Shown: in pieces, positions 46,347 through 59,544 of the stretch | Layout: each line of letters begins with the position of its first letter | How positions within the stretch are numbered: position 1 is the stretch's first letter | From: Lindgomyces ingoldianus | Taxonomy: Eukaryota > Ascomycota > Dothideomycetes > Pleosporales > Lindgomycetaceae | DNA length: 64,000 bases | Direction of reading: 5' to 3' | NCBI RefSeq assembly: GCF_010093535.1 | Contig: NW_022985196.1 | Location: forward strand, 248,001 to 312,000 | Translations under genes and position numbers: made by a program | Notes under the pieces: model-generated | Seen by the model: the letters and a program-made list of their open reading frames with translations, nothing else | What the model was told of the DNA's origin: nothing | Databases searched by the model: none

Positions 46347-47213
46347 TTATATTAGAAAACTTACTTTTGCTAGTAACAGCCTTGTATAATATTACACTAA
46401 TTATTTATTTAACTATGTCTAAGCCTAAGACGCGTCTAATTTAGTTTAAGTTGTAATACTTACACACTGTTATATTAAACTATTTAGTTTATAGACTAGA
46501 TTCTATTAACCTCTAGTTAACTAAAGCCTTTAAGTTTAGAACTTCCTATCCCTATATAATTAGAATTGCCTTTAGAAAAGTTGCAAAGAATGCGCTAAAG
46601 TAGAAACTTAAAGACTACTAATAACTTATTAAGATTAGAAACAACTGCTAATGCCTAACTTTTAACCCCTAACTACTAACTACTACCTTGTTAACAGCTA
46701 AACCTGCGTCTGCAGGACCTAAAGCTAGACCTACCTAATTTAGAGTTAACCTTTAGCAGTATATCTATGCTTAATTACAAGCACAGCTTAAGCAGCTAAT
46801 CTACTAAAACACTGCTAGGCAACTACTAACCCCTAACTACTAAATCACCCCTAATAATGCCTTAAATTATCCCTGCTACTCTAATAGCAGGGGACCTTTT
46901 AGGCACCCCTAATAATACCTAAATGTCACCTTACTAAACGCACGCCTAAGATTAATAACTGTACAGATAGCTAGAAACAAATAGCAAGTCTTAATTAGTA
47001 ACAGGCTAGACATCTACAGATCACTATTAGAGCAGGCGCGCACACATGGCGTTTAGTTTAGAGGACACTGCTAGCAGTGCAAAGGAATACTTAGCAAGGA
47101 CACCTAGCTAAATTAGACTAGTTTTAGTTTAAAGATGCAGAGGACATAACAGCAATACTTTAAACTATAACTACTAATAAAGACTATTAGTCTACAGAGG
47201 GGGGGGAGGGTAG

Positions 47214-47502
47214 TGTAACAATCCTTATAAATTGTTCCATCTTAAGTTGCCTAGAACCTCTAGAAGGCCCTTGTATCAGCCCTAATCTTAACCTAGCCCT
47301 AACCCCTGCTGTTGCCTCTATTCCCTTATGTATTTAGTTGCACCTTGCCCCTGTAGCTAGCTTAGTAGTTTTCTAATATCCTTTTGTATAAGGCCTATAG
47401 GTGTTAATGGCATTCCCAGGTTCAGAGTCCCCACGCACTCCCATATGCCTCTAAGTGGATTCCCACCGCATTCGGACCCATTGTCTTGCCTGCGCCGTTA
47501 CA
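47214..47502 (+). repeat. Mini gypsy-2 3' LTR
   Basis: 289 bp, preceded by a G-rich polypurine tract. The start is mutated (TTGTATCAGCCCTAATCTTA), while the last 60 bp are ancestral (CACCGCATTCGGACCCATTG). Confidence 0.9.
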
Positions 47503-47605
47503 CCCTACGCACTTCTATATACCTCTAAGTAGATTTCTACTACATTTAGACTTATTATCTTGCCTATGCTGTTACATTATATTAAAAAACTTGCTTTTAC
47601 TAGTA

Positions 47606-50059
47606 ACGTACCTAACGGGTTAGCCGGCCACTTTTGCCAAGCCCCTACTAAAACCACCCTATTCTAGCGCAAAACAGCCTACTTTAGCCCTATATAGAGC
47701 AATACAACATAAGATATTATTTAAAGTCTACTTCTACTACTTTTTTATATATATATAAGTTATGCCTAGTTTAATTACACTGCTTATATTACTTTTAACT
47801 TAGCTTACTTTTTTTAGCGCGCACTTATGTCTTTAGCTTTTTTTTTATTACTACGCACTTTAAACTTTTTTAAAGTAGTTAAATAAGCTCTATTCTTAAC
47901 TATTAAAGTCTTTTTTACTTAAATTTACTTTCTTTTATGTAATCTATATTGCATAGTAGCCTTATTTACTACTTAAAGCTTTATAATCTTCTTTTACACT
48001 AACACTAGCTTATGCGCAATAATTACTACCCTTTTTAAAACTTTTTTAAAGGCCTTTACTATAGACATTAGTAAGCTATTTATATGCCTTTAAATCTTTA
48101 CTTTTATAAGCATTAATTATAACTTAAATTTAAAAGTATTACTTAAAAGTTATAACTGCTAGGGCTTATTATTAATAAGTAGTAGCAGTAATAAAGTACA
48201 TAACTAGACATTAAAGGCTATTTTAACCTATTTTAGGTTAAATAAGACTAAACTAGCGCTTTAAAACTCTTTTTAAATATTACTAAAAGTAATTACTACA
48301 TTATAAGTGTGTATAAAGCATAGTAAGAACTTAAGTTTTATAATATAAGTAATTTAGTTATGTATAAAATCTTTAGCTTAGCGCTTATACACCTTTTTTA
48401 AAGGGGTAAAACAACCTACATTAAAAAGCTATAAAAAGTGTAATAAGTGTAAAAGCATATAAATAGTAATAATCTTATTTTTTTTATAGTACTACTAGAA
48501 ATTAAGTAAGTTATAGCTTTTATAGCTATTAATAATAAAAAGCTAATAAGTGCTTATAACTCTTTTTTTTATATACTTATTAAAGTGCTTTAACTACTAC
48601 AGCCTAAGCTTATTTATTATCTAGCTGTTTTTAGAAACTATAATAACCTAGTTTTAAAGTAAATTTGTTTTTATACTAAGTAAAAAAGTAATAGCAGCTT
48701 TTAAAAATAATAAAAAGTAAAATAGCTTACTTTGTTATGTTAATACTTTAAATAACTATTATTTACTTTTATTACCTTACTATATTACCTTTAGCTATTT
48801 TTATTTTTTTTAAAGCTATAATAACTACTTTAGTTAATATCTAGCCTATTATAAAGCCTAACTTATTAAAGTTATATGTGTTTTTATTTTAAATACTATA
48901 CTTAGCTTTTATATTAGCTACTTAGCAAAACTAGCTTTAGATAACCTTTATGTAAGGCTAGGATAGCGCTTACGTGTAAGGCCGAGATGGTGCTTACGTG
49001 CAACAGGTATATATACTATTCTGTACGCAATAATTAACGTTAGTTAATTATTTACACCTTTTAGTTATATTAGCGTAGTAGTATAGAGCTCTGTTTTTAT
49101 ATAATAATTAACTAATAACAAGAACAGTTGTGTGTTTAACCTACACTTTAAACAGCTTTACTAGTTTTTAGACTAAAACATAAGGTAGCCTCTTCTAGCG
49201 CCACGTTGTTGCTGCTAGGAGGTCTAGTGTATATAGCTTAGCTAGCGTGGGCTACTAAGCGTTGCGTTGTGTTTATCCCGCGCCTCTAGGCCGCAGGTGG
49301 TCAGCCTCTAGCTGGTAACCAAGACATGCGCATAGGCGCCTCTAAGCTGCGGGTAGGTCATGTGACGCCTAGGACATGCGTCTGCTAAGAAGGGGGATAA
49401 TGTAAGGCTAGAATAGCGCTTACGTGTAAGGCTAAGATAGTGCTTATGTGCAACAGGTATATATACTATTCTGTACGCAATAATTAACGTTGGTTAATTA
49501 TTCACACCTTTTAGTTGTATTAGCGTAGTGGTACAGAGCTCTGTCCTTACACTTTAGATTTTTATAAAGTGCTTTTTTATAATTATACTTATAATTAAAC
49601 TTTATTATAAACTTAGAGCAGTGCTTAACTTATATACTAGGCTAGTTTAAGCTAACCTAGCCTAAATTACACTCTACGCGTAAGAAATTAGCTATATTAG
49701 CTATAGCTATAAGCCTAAAAAGAAATTTACATGTAATAAGCTTAAGTATATACTTAATAACTACCTTTTTTTAAAGCTTAGTTAAATTCCTTAATTTAGG
49801 CTAGCATTTTACTTTATAAAGGCTGTCTAGCGTGTTAATTACTTAGTATTATATAAAAGATATTATAAATGGCTATAGCGTGTTATAAGAAGAGTTTTAA
49901 GTTTTATTTAAAAGCTTAAAAAGTAAGCTGTATTTAACATTCTTTAGAAGATTTAATCTAGTGTTGTTGTTAAGGCATAATGTAAATAGGTAGAGTGTGG
50001 TAGAGGCTTAGCAAAAGTAGCTGGCTAACCTGTGTAGCTAGCTAACCTGTTAGGTACGT
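47606..50059 (-). mobile_element. P1 pogo/Fot1-like DNA transposon copy D
   Basis: Terminal inverted repeats ACGTACCTAAC...GTTAGGTACGT with a TA duplication (47604-47605, 50060-50061). Length without its nested TRIM is about 1.85 kb, the same as the copy at 61869. Transposase relics run on the minus strand; the segment at about 47,830-48,080 matches the 3' coding end of the 61869 copy. Interrupted at 48951-49551. Dead. Confidence 0.82.
48951..49551 (+). mobile_element. 601 bp TRIM-like miniature LTR element
   Basis: Direct repeats of exactly 151 bp (48951-49101, 49401-49551) start TGTAAGGC; the 3' copy ends CTTACA. The perfect 5-bp duplication is CTTTA (48946-48950, 49552-49556). A G-rich polypurine tract (AGAAGGGGGATA) precedes the second repeat. 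The 299 bp interior has no reading frame and, unlike everything around it, keeps a GC-rich core with two related GCGCCTCTA units. This fits a terminal-repeat retrotransposon in miniature; the mobilising element is unknown. Confidence 0.88.
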
Positions 50060-50317
50060 TAATAGCCTTATTAATAATATTACATTAATTATTTATTTAA
50101 CTATATTTAACTTTAAAAAGTGTTTAATTTAGTTTAAGTTATAGTTTTTACACACTATTATATTAAATTATTTAGTTATTACTAATAAAAATTTAAAAAC
50201 TTTTTATTAACTAAAGCTTTTAAGTTTAGAACTTTTTATCTTTTATAATTAAAATTACTTTTAAAAAAGTTATAAAAAGTGTGCTAAAGTAGAAACTTAA
50301 AGACTACTAATAACTTA

Positions 50318-52155
50318 ACATAGTCCACAAGCGAATGTTCAACACAAGCGAGTGTTCCGCCCCACTACTAAAACGCAGCCAACCTACTACTAACTGCGAT
50401 GCATTAACAACTATATAATTAATTATCTTTAAAAGAGGCTAGAATTAACCTAGCTATTTAAGCTTTTAATAAAGACACATCTTTAACTAAGAGGCGCGCT
50501 ACAGCACTTTATAATGTTAATTAAATAGCTCTCTGCTAACAACGCGCAGGGATGACTATTCAACGCGACTGTATAGCTAACAACAAAAAGCTTATAAAGC
50601 TAGAAGAGGAGGTAATTATTAAGCATATACTTAATCTAGATTTCTAAGGATTTGCGCCTACTTTAGGTGCTGTATAAGAGATAGCTAATAAGCTTTTTAC
50701 TAAGCGCAGCGCTCTACTAGCAGGTATTAACTAGCTATCTAACTTTGTTGCGCGTACACTAGTAGTTAAAACTTACTTTAGCTAACTATATAATTACTAA
50801 TAAGTAAAATGCAAAGATCTAGTAATTATAAGTAAGTAGTTTAAGCTTATAAAGGCTACATAATTAAAGTACAGCATTGTAGATTAAGACATGTATAATT
50901 TTAATAAGACAGGCTTTTAAATAGAGGTTATATTAAGCTAAATAGTTATTATAGGCATAGATAGACGTAATTAGCTAAAAGCTATATAGCTAAGTAACTG
51001 TAAATAAGTAACAGTTATTGTAGGCATTAACGCAGATAGGTAGGCAATACCTTTATATATAATCTTTAAAGGCAAGCATTACCTATCTGCCTAGTATAAA
51101 GATAAGAATATACTAAAGGACTAGGCTATTAGTGTTAGCAATAATAGCTAGATAACTAATAAACATAGAATTACATAGCTAGAGCACTTTAATCTGCATA
51201 TAAAAGATTACTTAGTAGGCTTATAGCAGCTACTTATTTTTAATAGCTATAAGAGCTATTACTCTGTTAAATTCCTAGAGCTCTGTAAGCAGAGGCGTAT
51301 TATAGCGCTCTGTATGCTAGCACACGCGTTACATATTCTACAGCTGCTTAACATTAGCTGCTTTTTACTGTTAAAGCGCATGTATAGTACTAAAATTAGC
51401 TAGTTAATTTACTACTAAATTAACTATATTAATAAGCTAACCTTTTTACTAGCCTTTAAGGTAGCATTTAGTTGCTTAATTACAACAGATAATATCTGTG
51501 TAGGCTTTAAAGCTACAGGACTAGTCCTATTTAACCTAGAGCTAGTGCTTTTAAAGCTTAATATACAGCTACCTAATTAGCTAGCTACTCTACTACTAAA
51601 TACTGCTTAGGAGGCTTAAACACCTAGCAATCTTTATAAAGTTAAGGCTTAGTTAACTTTACTATATAATTAGATTTAAAGGCATTAGAATTTTTTTTTT
51701 TACTATGCTTAATCTAGTAAAGCAGCTAAGTAAGAGCGCTACTAAGATAGCTTATATTGCTGTTCTACAGCGCAATTAAGCAGCTGCCCTAGAGAGGGCC
51801 TATAAGGCAGCTATAAAGCGTAAGCAGTGTAAAAAAAAGTAAATTTAGAAAGAAGAAACTTTAATAAGTTATTAGAGCTTTAAGTTAAGTACTTAGAAGC
51901 TTACTAGTATAGCAGGAGGTAGTAAAATGCCTTAGAAAGAGTTAACTGCTAAAAGCAGCGCAGCGCGTGTACAGCGCTGCAAGCGCTGCAACAAGCCTAG
52001 GTATAACTCTTATACATGTAAAGATATTAAATAATTCTATAGTAGTTTATTTTATATAGTATATTTTTATGTTGTTAAATTAATAGTCTTTAAAGTTAAA
52101 TTTAGTAGTAGGGCGGAACACTTGCTTGTGTTGAACATTCGCTTGTAGACCATGT
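50318..52155 (+). mobile_element. pogo/Fot1-like DNA transposon, family P2
   Basis: Inverted repeats of about 46 bp with three mismatches, starting ACATAGTCCACAAGCG on the left, and a TA duplication (50316-50317, 52156-52157). Length 1838 bp. The decayed transposase is on the plus strand. Inserted in gypsy-2b. The outer 46 bp are unmutated. Confidence 0.88.
50600..51960 (+). pseudogene. P2 transposase (DDE_1, CENP-B/pogo type), decayed
   Basis: Plus-strand translation shows, in order: a helix-turn-helix region (LGAV.EIANKLFTKRSALLAG), NFNKTGF (family NFDETGF, so Asp and Glu became Asn and Lys), VTVIVGINADR, FKGKHYLSA, LIFNSYKSYYSVKFLELC (family LDGHESH), and ALCMLAHALHILQLLNIS (family PPHSSHLLQPLDV). 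Stops are scattered throughout and two of the catalytic acidic residues are lost. Confidence 0.78.
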
Positions 52156-53920
52156 TATTAGAATTAAGAATAACTACTAATGCTTAACTTTTAACTACTA
52201 TTAAATTTTATTATAAAGACTATAACTTATTCTAGCTATAGCTAAAGTAAGATGCTTACTACTAAAGCTAAATAACTACTAACTTTAATAGCTAAACCTT
52301 TTTTTATAGAACTTAAAGCTAAAAACTTACTAGATTTAAAGTTAAACTCTAGTAACATAGCTTTTAAAAACTAAGTAGCTTAATTAAAGGTATAAATTAA
52401 ATAGCTAACTAGATTAAAAACCATTAGTTTTAATTAACTTTTACTAACTACTAAATTACTTTTAATAATGCTTTAAATTACTTTTACTATACTAGTAGTA
52501 AGAAACCTTTTAAGCACTTTTAAGCTTTTTTAAAGCTACTTTACTAAATACATGCTAAAAATTAAAAACTTTATAAATAGTAAAAAACTTATATTTAAAT
52601 AATAGTAAGCCTTTATTATAAATAGACTTAATATTAATTTAAATTACTATTAAAGTAAGCGCACACGCATAGCGCTAGTATAGGGACACACTGCTAGTAT
52701 TACAAAGGAATACCTAAAGCTTAGATACCTAGCTAAATTAAATTACTTTTAGTTTAAAAATATAAAAAAAATAATTAAGCTTTTATAAACTTACTTTATT
52801 ACTAGTAATAAAAAGATAAAGGTGTAATAAGTGTTTTAAACTTTAAAAATAAGTAAAAAAGAGGTATTTTTTACTTTTAAAGCTTACTTTATTAGTGCTG
52901 CTGTTAAAGAGTTTATATTAAAAGTAAAATAGTTTTTCTACTTATAAAAAAATACTACTTAGCTTAAAAGTACTAAACTTAGGTTTTAAGCACACTTAAA
53001 AAAAAAGCTTTTTTAAGACTATAGTAGCCTACTTAATAGCTTATAACATAGAAAAAAGAAACACTTTTACTATTTTAAAGTAAACTATTAACTACACCTA
53101 ACACTTTAATGTTAGACTTATTATAAATTAATCTTAAAAAGTTTCTAGTAATATATCTAAGGCAGTATACTATTCTAGTGCACTCTAACCTACACCTATG
53201 TTAGCACCTTAATCTACCCTAGCTACTTACTAACAACCTAGCTAGACACCTGCTTTAAAAAATAAATAACTTTTAGCAACTATTATAATTATAGTAAACT
53301 AGAACATTTTACTAGCAATTATTCTATCTCTAAAGTATAAAAAATTAAGGTAGAGTAATAAAAATTTAAAAAAAAGTTTATAAATATAAATAATTATAAG
53401 CTAAACTTTTTTTAGATAGAAAATAAAAACACTTAAAAAAACCTTTTATTTTAAGCTTAAATAAGTATAACTTAGTAAATATTAACTTATTACACTTATT
53501 TAAAGAAAAAACATTTTTAAGTCTCTACTATATTATACTTAAAAGGCATTAAAGTTTAATTAAATCTTTTAGTTAATACTAGTGTATATAGTTTTTTATT
53601 TATTACCTTAATAACTACTAAGTTTTTTTTTTAATGCCTTTATATTTTTATTTAATATTTACTTTTTAAAATTATATTTAAGGGTTTTTAAGACTAAATT
53701 TAAGTTTCTATCTACTAGTATATCTACTTATATATGTAAATTGATAACGTACTTCACAGGCAAGTTGCTTACACACCTAAGTTACTTACTTTTGCTAAGA
53801 CCCTACTAAACCACCTTTCCTACACTAATGCATTCCCTATAACACTACTTAGATGTGCTAAAAGAACGTTAGATACAGCTTACGCTCTAAGCTTTTAAAT
53901 AAGACATAAAACTCTTAAAG

Positions 53921-54238
53921 TGTCACGGTATCCTCCTCGGATCCCAGACATAACTGTATTAGATGCGTACTAGAGTATTATTAGTGCATGTCTGACACAA
54001 ATATAACACAACACAGACATAAACTTAAGCATAAACTGCCTTAACACTAACTAAACCTAAAATAGGCTTAATTTATACTTAAAGCGCTTAGACTTCTAAG
54101 CTAAGTATTTAATTACTAATTTTTTTTTAAACCTTCCTATTTCTTATACAACGTCTTATACCTACTATAACACCTTATGTAGTAATTAAACTAGACCTCT
54201 GTAAAGCTCTATAACTTTACTTATACATAATTATAACA
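53921..54238 (+). repeat. gypsy-3 5' LTR
   Basis: 318 bp. The outer start is little mutated (TCACGGTATCCTCCTCGG) and the inner end is mutated (ATAATTATAACA). Confidence 0.9.
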
Positions 54239-56299
54239 TTACATTATGTTAAAACTTTAGCTAAGAATAGCCTTTAAATCTAATCTAATAAGCTTAGTAC
54301 TTATATAACTCTAAGCTATTAAAGTAAGCTAAGAAGCTTTTTAAAAAGCACTTACTTTATAAGAAAGCTACTATGTTATAAGCTTTAAAGCTTTTTAAAA
54401 AAACTTTAAAGAATAGCTTTGCATTATTAAGCAGTTTGTTTCTACCTTAACTTTTATTATAGTAGTAGAAACTAAGAACTTACTAGCCTTAAAGCCTACT
54501 TAGAAGTCTAGAGATAGCTTAACTCTCTCCTACCTAACACTGCCTACAACTTGTAACCCTTTTAACTTAGTAATAAAATCTAACTAACTCCTTAATCCCT
54601 TGCTGTTTAATAGAAAATAAAAAGACTTACTTTTCTTTCTATATAAGCTCTAATATAAACTTAAAAAAAACATAGACTAATTCCTTTTTAAACACTTTTA
54701 GTTACTATATACCTACTTTTAACTTAACTATAATATAATAGCCTTAATTAACTTACTAATAAATAAAGATATTATTAACTTAGATTAATTTATAGTGTTT
54801 TTGTAAGTAACTTATAAAGACTTAAATAAAAAATTAACAGCTCTAAGTTACCTAAACACTTTATAATAAAAAAAAAAAGCTTTACTTTACACTTTACTAA
54901 GTTCTACTAACTTGCATTTAATATAGGCTTAAATAAGATAGGTCTAATTACAGCCTTATGTAACTCTCTTTTAACTAAACTACAACGCGCTATAGTAGAA
55001 GAACCCTTCCTAAATAACCTTAACGCATATGTAAACCTAATTACTACCTATAATAATAACATAAGGTTCCTCCCTGTACAAGCCTTAATACGCCCCTAAA
55101 CTAGTGTAGTTGTAAATAAGGACTTTAATATAATAAAAATTAATTTAAATTATGCTCTAGTTAGTTCTAAAAAGCATAAAGATTATTAAAAAAAAAGTTA
55201 ATACTTTAAGTGTAGTAAGCATAGTTATATCTTTTAAAACTACTTTATTTTTTTTAAGTCTATATAAGTAGCACTACTAGCACTTATTAAAAATTTTTAC
55301 TATTTTAATCTTATTTTTATAAGAGCTTTAACTTATATTTAAGCTTTAATCTTTTTTACTACTCTTAATGTAGCTGCAGCTATAGCAGTAAAAGCCTATA
55401 AAAAGGCTTGTTTTAGAGCTAAGTTGCCCTCTAAGACTAATTTAACACTAGATCTCTGCTAACTTATAGGCTAAGTCCCTTACTAATAACTAAAAGTACT
55501 AAGTTAATATTTCTATATGTTTATAATAAAAAACTATATTAGCTTTAATATAAGCTTTTATTAACTTAAGAGTAAATAGTATAAGTTATATTAACAAAGA
55601 ACTAGTGTGTAAACTAAATTTTTAATTAACACTACTTACTTAAATAATTTACTTAACTAGATTTAATAGAAAATAACTTAAAAAAAGTTTTATTTTTTAT
55701 ACTATAACTATTATAATTACCTACTAACACTATAAGAAGTAGATTAAGCTTTATGTAATAAACATAGGATGTTATAACTTAATTCTAAAATAACTATAGC
55801 TGTATTAGCATAAAGTTGCTTTTAATTACTAAAAGTAAGTTTTAAACTTTAACTTTTTTTAATGCTAAGATATATGCTTATGCTTACACCTAAATAATAC
55901 CTAAGTAGCACTTAATATAGAAGGTCTCTAGACCTACTTTTTAATAACTTAAAGAAAAACTACTTAAGTAAGGCTAACAAGCTAGGCCTTTTACTAAGAT
56001 AGGCTATGTAAAATAATTTAATAACTACTTAAACTTAAAGAAAAGAAAGCCTTTAAAAAATTTTTACTTACTTAATTTAAACATAAACTAGGACTTAAAT
56101 AGTAGATAGACATCTACTATATAGAACCTGCCTTGTTTATAACTCTAGCTTAATAACTAAATTATAAAATCTACATAGTTATAATTTCTAATATAGACTA
56201 AGCTTTAGCTCTCTAAAAACACACTAACTTAAAAATAATAGTTTTTTAAGACTACTATAACTTATTATATGTCTTTTTTTAAAATAAGTTTAATAAGCT

Positions 56300-58990
56300 T
56301 TTAATATAATGTCTATATAATTACTAGATAACCTTTAAGCCTAGTAAATAACCTAGTTATAGGCTACTATATAAGATGTTACTAAATAAATTAAAAGTGC
56401 TTTAAAAATACTTTAATAAAAACTTAAAAAAAAGGTTTATTTAAGCTAGCTTCTTACTAGTAGTGTTACTTATACTATTTATAAAGAAACTTAAAGGTAG
56501 GCTTTAATTCTGTGTTAACTACTAAGGACTAAACACTATTACTATTAAAAACTAATACTTAATTTTTTTTTATAAGAAACTTTAAGCTAACTAAGTAAAG
56601 TAAAGTATTTTATAAAGTTAGATATTATTACTGCCTTTAATAAGCTAAGAATAGTAAAGGGTAATAAGTAGCTAACAGTATTTTAGACCTAATATAGACT
56701 ATTTAAGTACCTAGTAATGCCCTTTAGCTTAGCTAACACGCTTAGTACTTTTTAACATTTTATAAATAACTTACTTTAACCTTACCTAGACATGTTCTGC
56801 ACTATGTATATTAATAATATTCTAATTTATAGTAATAGCCTTTTAGAGCATAAACAGCATGTACGCCTAGTGCTAAAGGCTATAGAAGAAGCAGGTCTAC
56901 AACTTAACATAGACAAATGTAAGTTCTACTAATTAAAGGTTATGTATTTAGAATATGTAATCTTTATAAATAGTATCTAAATAAACCCTGTTAAAGTTTA
57001 GACTGTGCTAGATTAGTAATACCTAAAAAACATAAAAGATGTTTAAGTTTTTATAAAATTTACTAACTTTTACTAATAATTTATTAATAACTTTTTATAG
57101 TAAGTAAGCCCTATAATTACACTTACTAAGAAAGGGATTTAATTTAACTTTAACTTAAATTACTAATAGTCTTTTAACTAGCTAAAAAAAGCTTTTACTA
57201 AAGCCCTAATACTCTACTACTTTAACTTTAAACTACTAATACTTATAAAAGCTAATGCCTTAGACTACGTAGTAGTAGGAGTTCTCTTCTAGACTAAGCT
57301 AGATAGGACTATTAGGCCTATTACATACTTTTTAAAAAGAATAAGTTTTATAAAAAGTAATTATAAGATCTACAATAAGGAATTACTTACTATAGTATGC
57401 TACTTTAAATAATAGTAACCTAAACTAAAAGGTGCAGCGCATCTAATACAGGTTCTATTTAACTATAAAAACTTATAGTACTTTATAACTATAAAATAAC
57501 TTAGCTACTAATAAGCTTATTAGTTTAAATACTTATTTTATTTTAATTTTAAGATTACTTATTATCCTAGTTAAAACAGAGGGAAACTAGATGCTTTTAC
57601 AAGGTAATTCTAAAACATCCTTGCTTAAAAAGAAGTGTAAAAAGCTTAACACTAAACTTTACTTTAACCTAAGCTATTTTTAGACCTTAACTTAAATAAA
57701 ATAAATTAAATAATTAATTAAATTATTACTAATAAGTATCTAAATAATAAATTTATCTAAGAAACTTTAAACCTACTCTAAAACAGCGCTAGTTAGTTAA
57801 AGAAGGTAACACTAGCTAACTATAAAAACTAAAATAGTAAGCTATATTACTATAACTAGCTTATAATCTCTAATTTTAATAAACTAAGAATTAAACTACT
57901 CTAAATTATATATAACTTGCCTGTTAAAGGACACCTAGGTAGAGAAAAGACTCTTAACCTACTATAGAGAGAGTACTACTAGCCCCGCATGTTCTATACT
58001 GTACGCTAATATGTATTATGTTGCTATACTTGCTATAAAGTAAAAGCCTTTTAAAAAAAGTATAATAGCCTACTTAAACTGCTTTTAATTTTTAAATAAG
58101 CTTAAAAAAACATATTAATTAATTTTATTATAGACCTACTTTTATTTAAAAAGTATATAAATATTATAGTAGTTGTTAATTACTTAACTAAGTATTAACA
58201 CTTAATACTATGTTCCTCTATAACTGCCCTTAATATAGCCTAGTTATTCTACTAATGTGTATAAGTTTACTATAGCCTGCCTAACATAATTATATTAGAC
58301 AGAGGTACACAGTTTGTCTTAGCCTTTTAGGACAAACTTTATAAATAGCTTTAAATTATCTTTTATCTATTTATAGCTTTTTACCTAGAGACTAACAGCT
58401 AGACTAAGAACATAAACACTATAATAAAATAAGTTCTATAAGTGTACATAAACTACTAGTAAAACAACTAGGTAAAATAGTTAGCTATAGTATAGTTTAA
58501 AGCTAATAACATAACATCTAAATTAATATAAGTATCTCTATTCTTAGTAAACTATAGATACTACCTTTAAATAAAATTTAAACTACTTTTAAATACCTTT
58601 TAACTAACTTATTAATAAAATCTAAAATATATTTAAATATGTTTATAAAAAGCTTACATAGGCTTAAGCTCTTTAATAAGAGTACACAAACTAATTCTAA
58701 ACCTCTGCCCCTGCGTATGCAGCTAGTAAGAAGGTCTAGCTAGACGCTAGAAATATCTAAATAAACTAATAATTAAAGAAACTTAATTAGAAGAACCTTA
58801 GCCTTTTTATAGTAGCTTATATAGTTTTATTACATGCTTACTAATTAATCCTACCTAACAGCATAAAGATACACCCTGTGTTCCACGTATTATTGCTGCG
58901 CTAAGTAGCCTCTAAATCTAACTATCTACCTAAATAGCTAAACCTGCTACTTAAACCTATTATTATAAATAATAAACTAGAATATATTAT
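56300..58990 (+). pseudogene. gypsy-3 pol remnant
   Basis: Reverse transcriptase lies around 56450-57090 and includes LDMFCTMYINNILIYSN (56785-56840; family YIDD, both Asp now Asn), EHKQHVRLVLKAIEEAGLQL and VQVFIKFTNFY. RNase H-like sequence follows to about 57500. The integrase core lies around 58170-58480 (NYLTKY.HLILCSS, IILDRGTQFVLAF, then LETNS.TKNIN). Stops replace Trp and Gln positions throughout. Confidence 0.75.
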
Positions 58991-59226
58991 AGAAAATGTT
59001 AAATAAATCTAGTTTAATAAAAAGAAACATATCTATAAATACTTTATAAAATAGACTAGATACAACAAACTGTTGTAGGAACCTGCAGAAGCTTTATAAA
59101 AGAACTCTGCAGTAACCTAATTCTACGCTTAATACCTATCTAAACTAAACCTGTACCCTAACAAAGACAACCTAATGCTAGAACTACTAATATAAAAGAT
59201 TCCCTTTCTAATAAAGGGGGGGGTAC

Positions 59227-59544
59227 TGTTACAGTATCCTCTCTAGATCCTAGACATAACTATATTAGATGTGTACTAGAGTATTATTAGTGCACATCTA
59301 ATATAAATATAACATAATATAGACATAAACTTAAGCATAAACTGCTTTAACACTAACTAAACTTAAAATAGGCTTAATTTATACTTAAAGCGCTTAGACT
59401 TCTAAGCTAAGTATTTAATTGCTAATTTTCTTCTAAACCTTCTTATTCCTCACACAACGTCTTGTACCTACTATAATACCTCACGTAGTAATTAAACTAG
59501 ACCTCTGTGAAGCTCTATAACCTTACTCGTGCACAATCGTGACA
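59227..59544 (+). repeat. gypsy-3 3' LTR
   Basis: 318 bp. The inner start is mutated (TTACAGTATCCTCTCTAG) and the outer end is ancestral (CTCGTGCACAATCGTGACA). Confidence 0.9.

Larger units (their letters stand above)
46058..47502 (+). mobile_element. Mini gypsy-2: 1445 bp internally deleted element
   Basis: 289 bp LTRs (46058-46346, 47214-47502) with perfect CCCTA duplications (46053-46057, 47503-47507), inserted into the 5' LTR of gypsy-2b. The 867 bp interior keeps the primer-binding site, the start of gag and the polypurine tract, but has no pol. It must have moved with proteins from a full element. Confidence 0.9.
53921..59544 (+). mobile_element. Ty3/gypsy LTR retrotransposon 'gypsy-3'
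   Basis: Direct repeats of exactly 318 bp (53921-54238, 59227-59544) starting TGT and ending ACA. Perfect duplication TAAAG (53916-53920, 59545-59549). A polypurine tract (AAAGGGGGGGGTAC) precedes the 3' LTR. Coding direction plus. 5.6 kb in total, dead. Confidence 0.9.
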
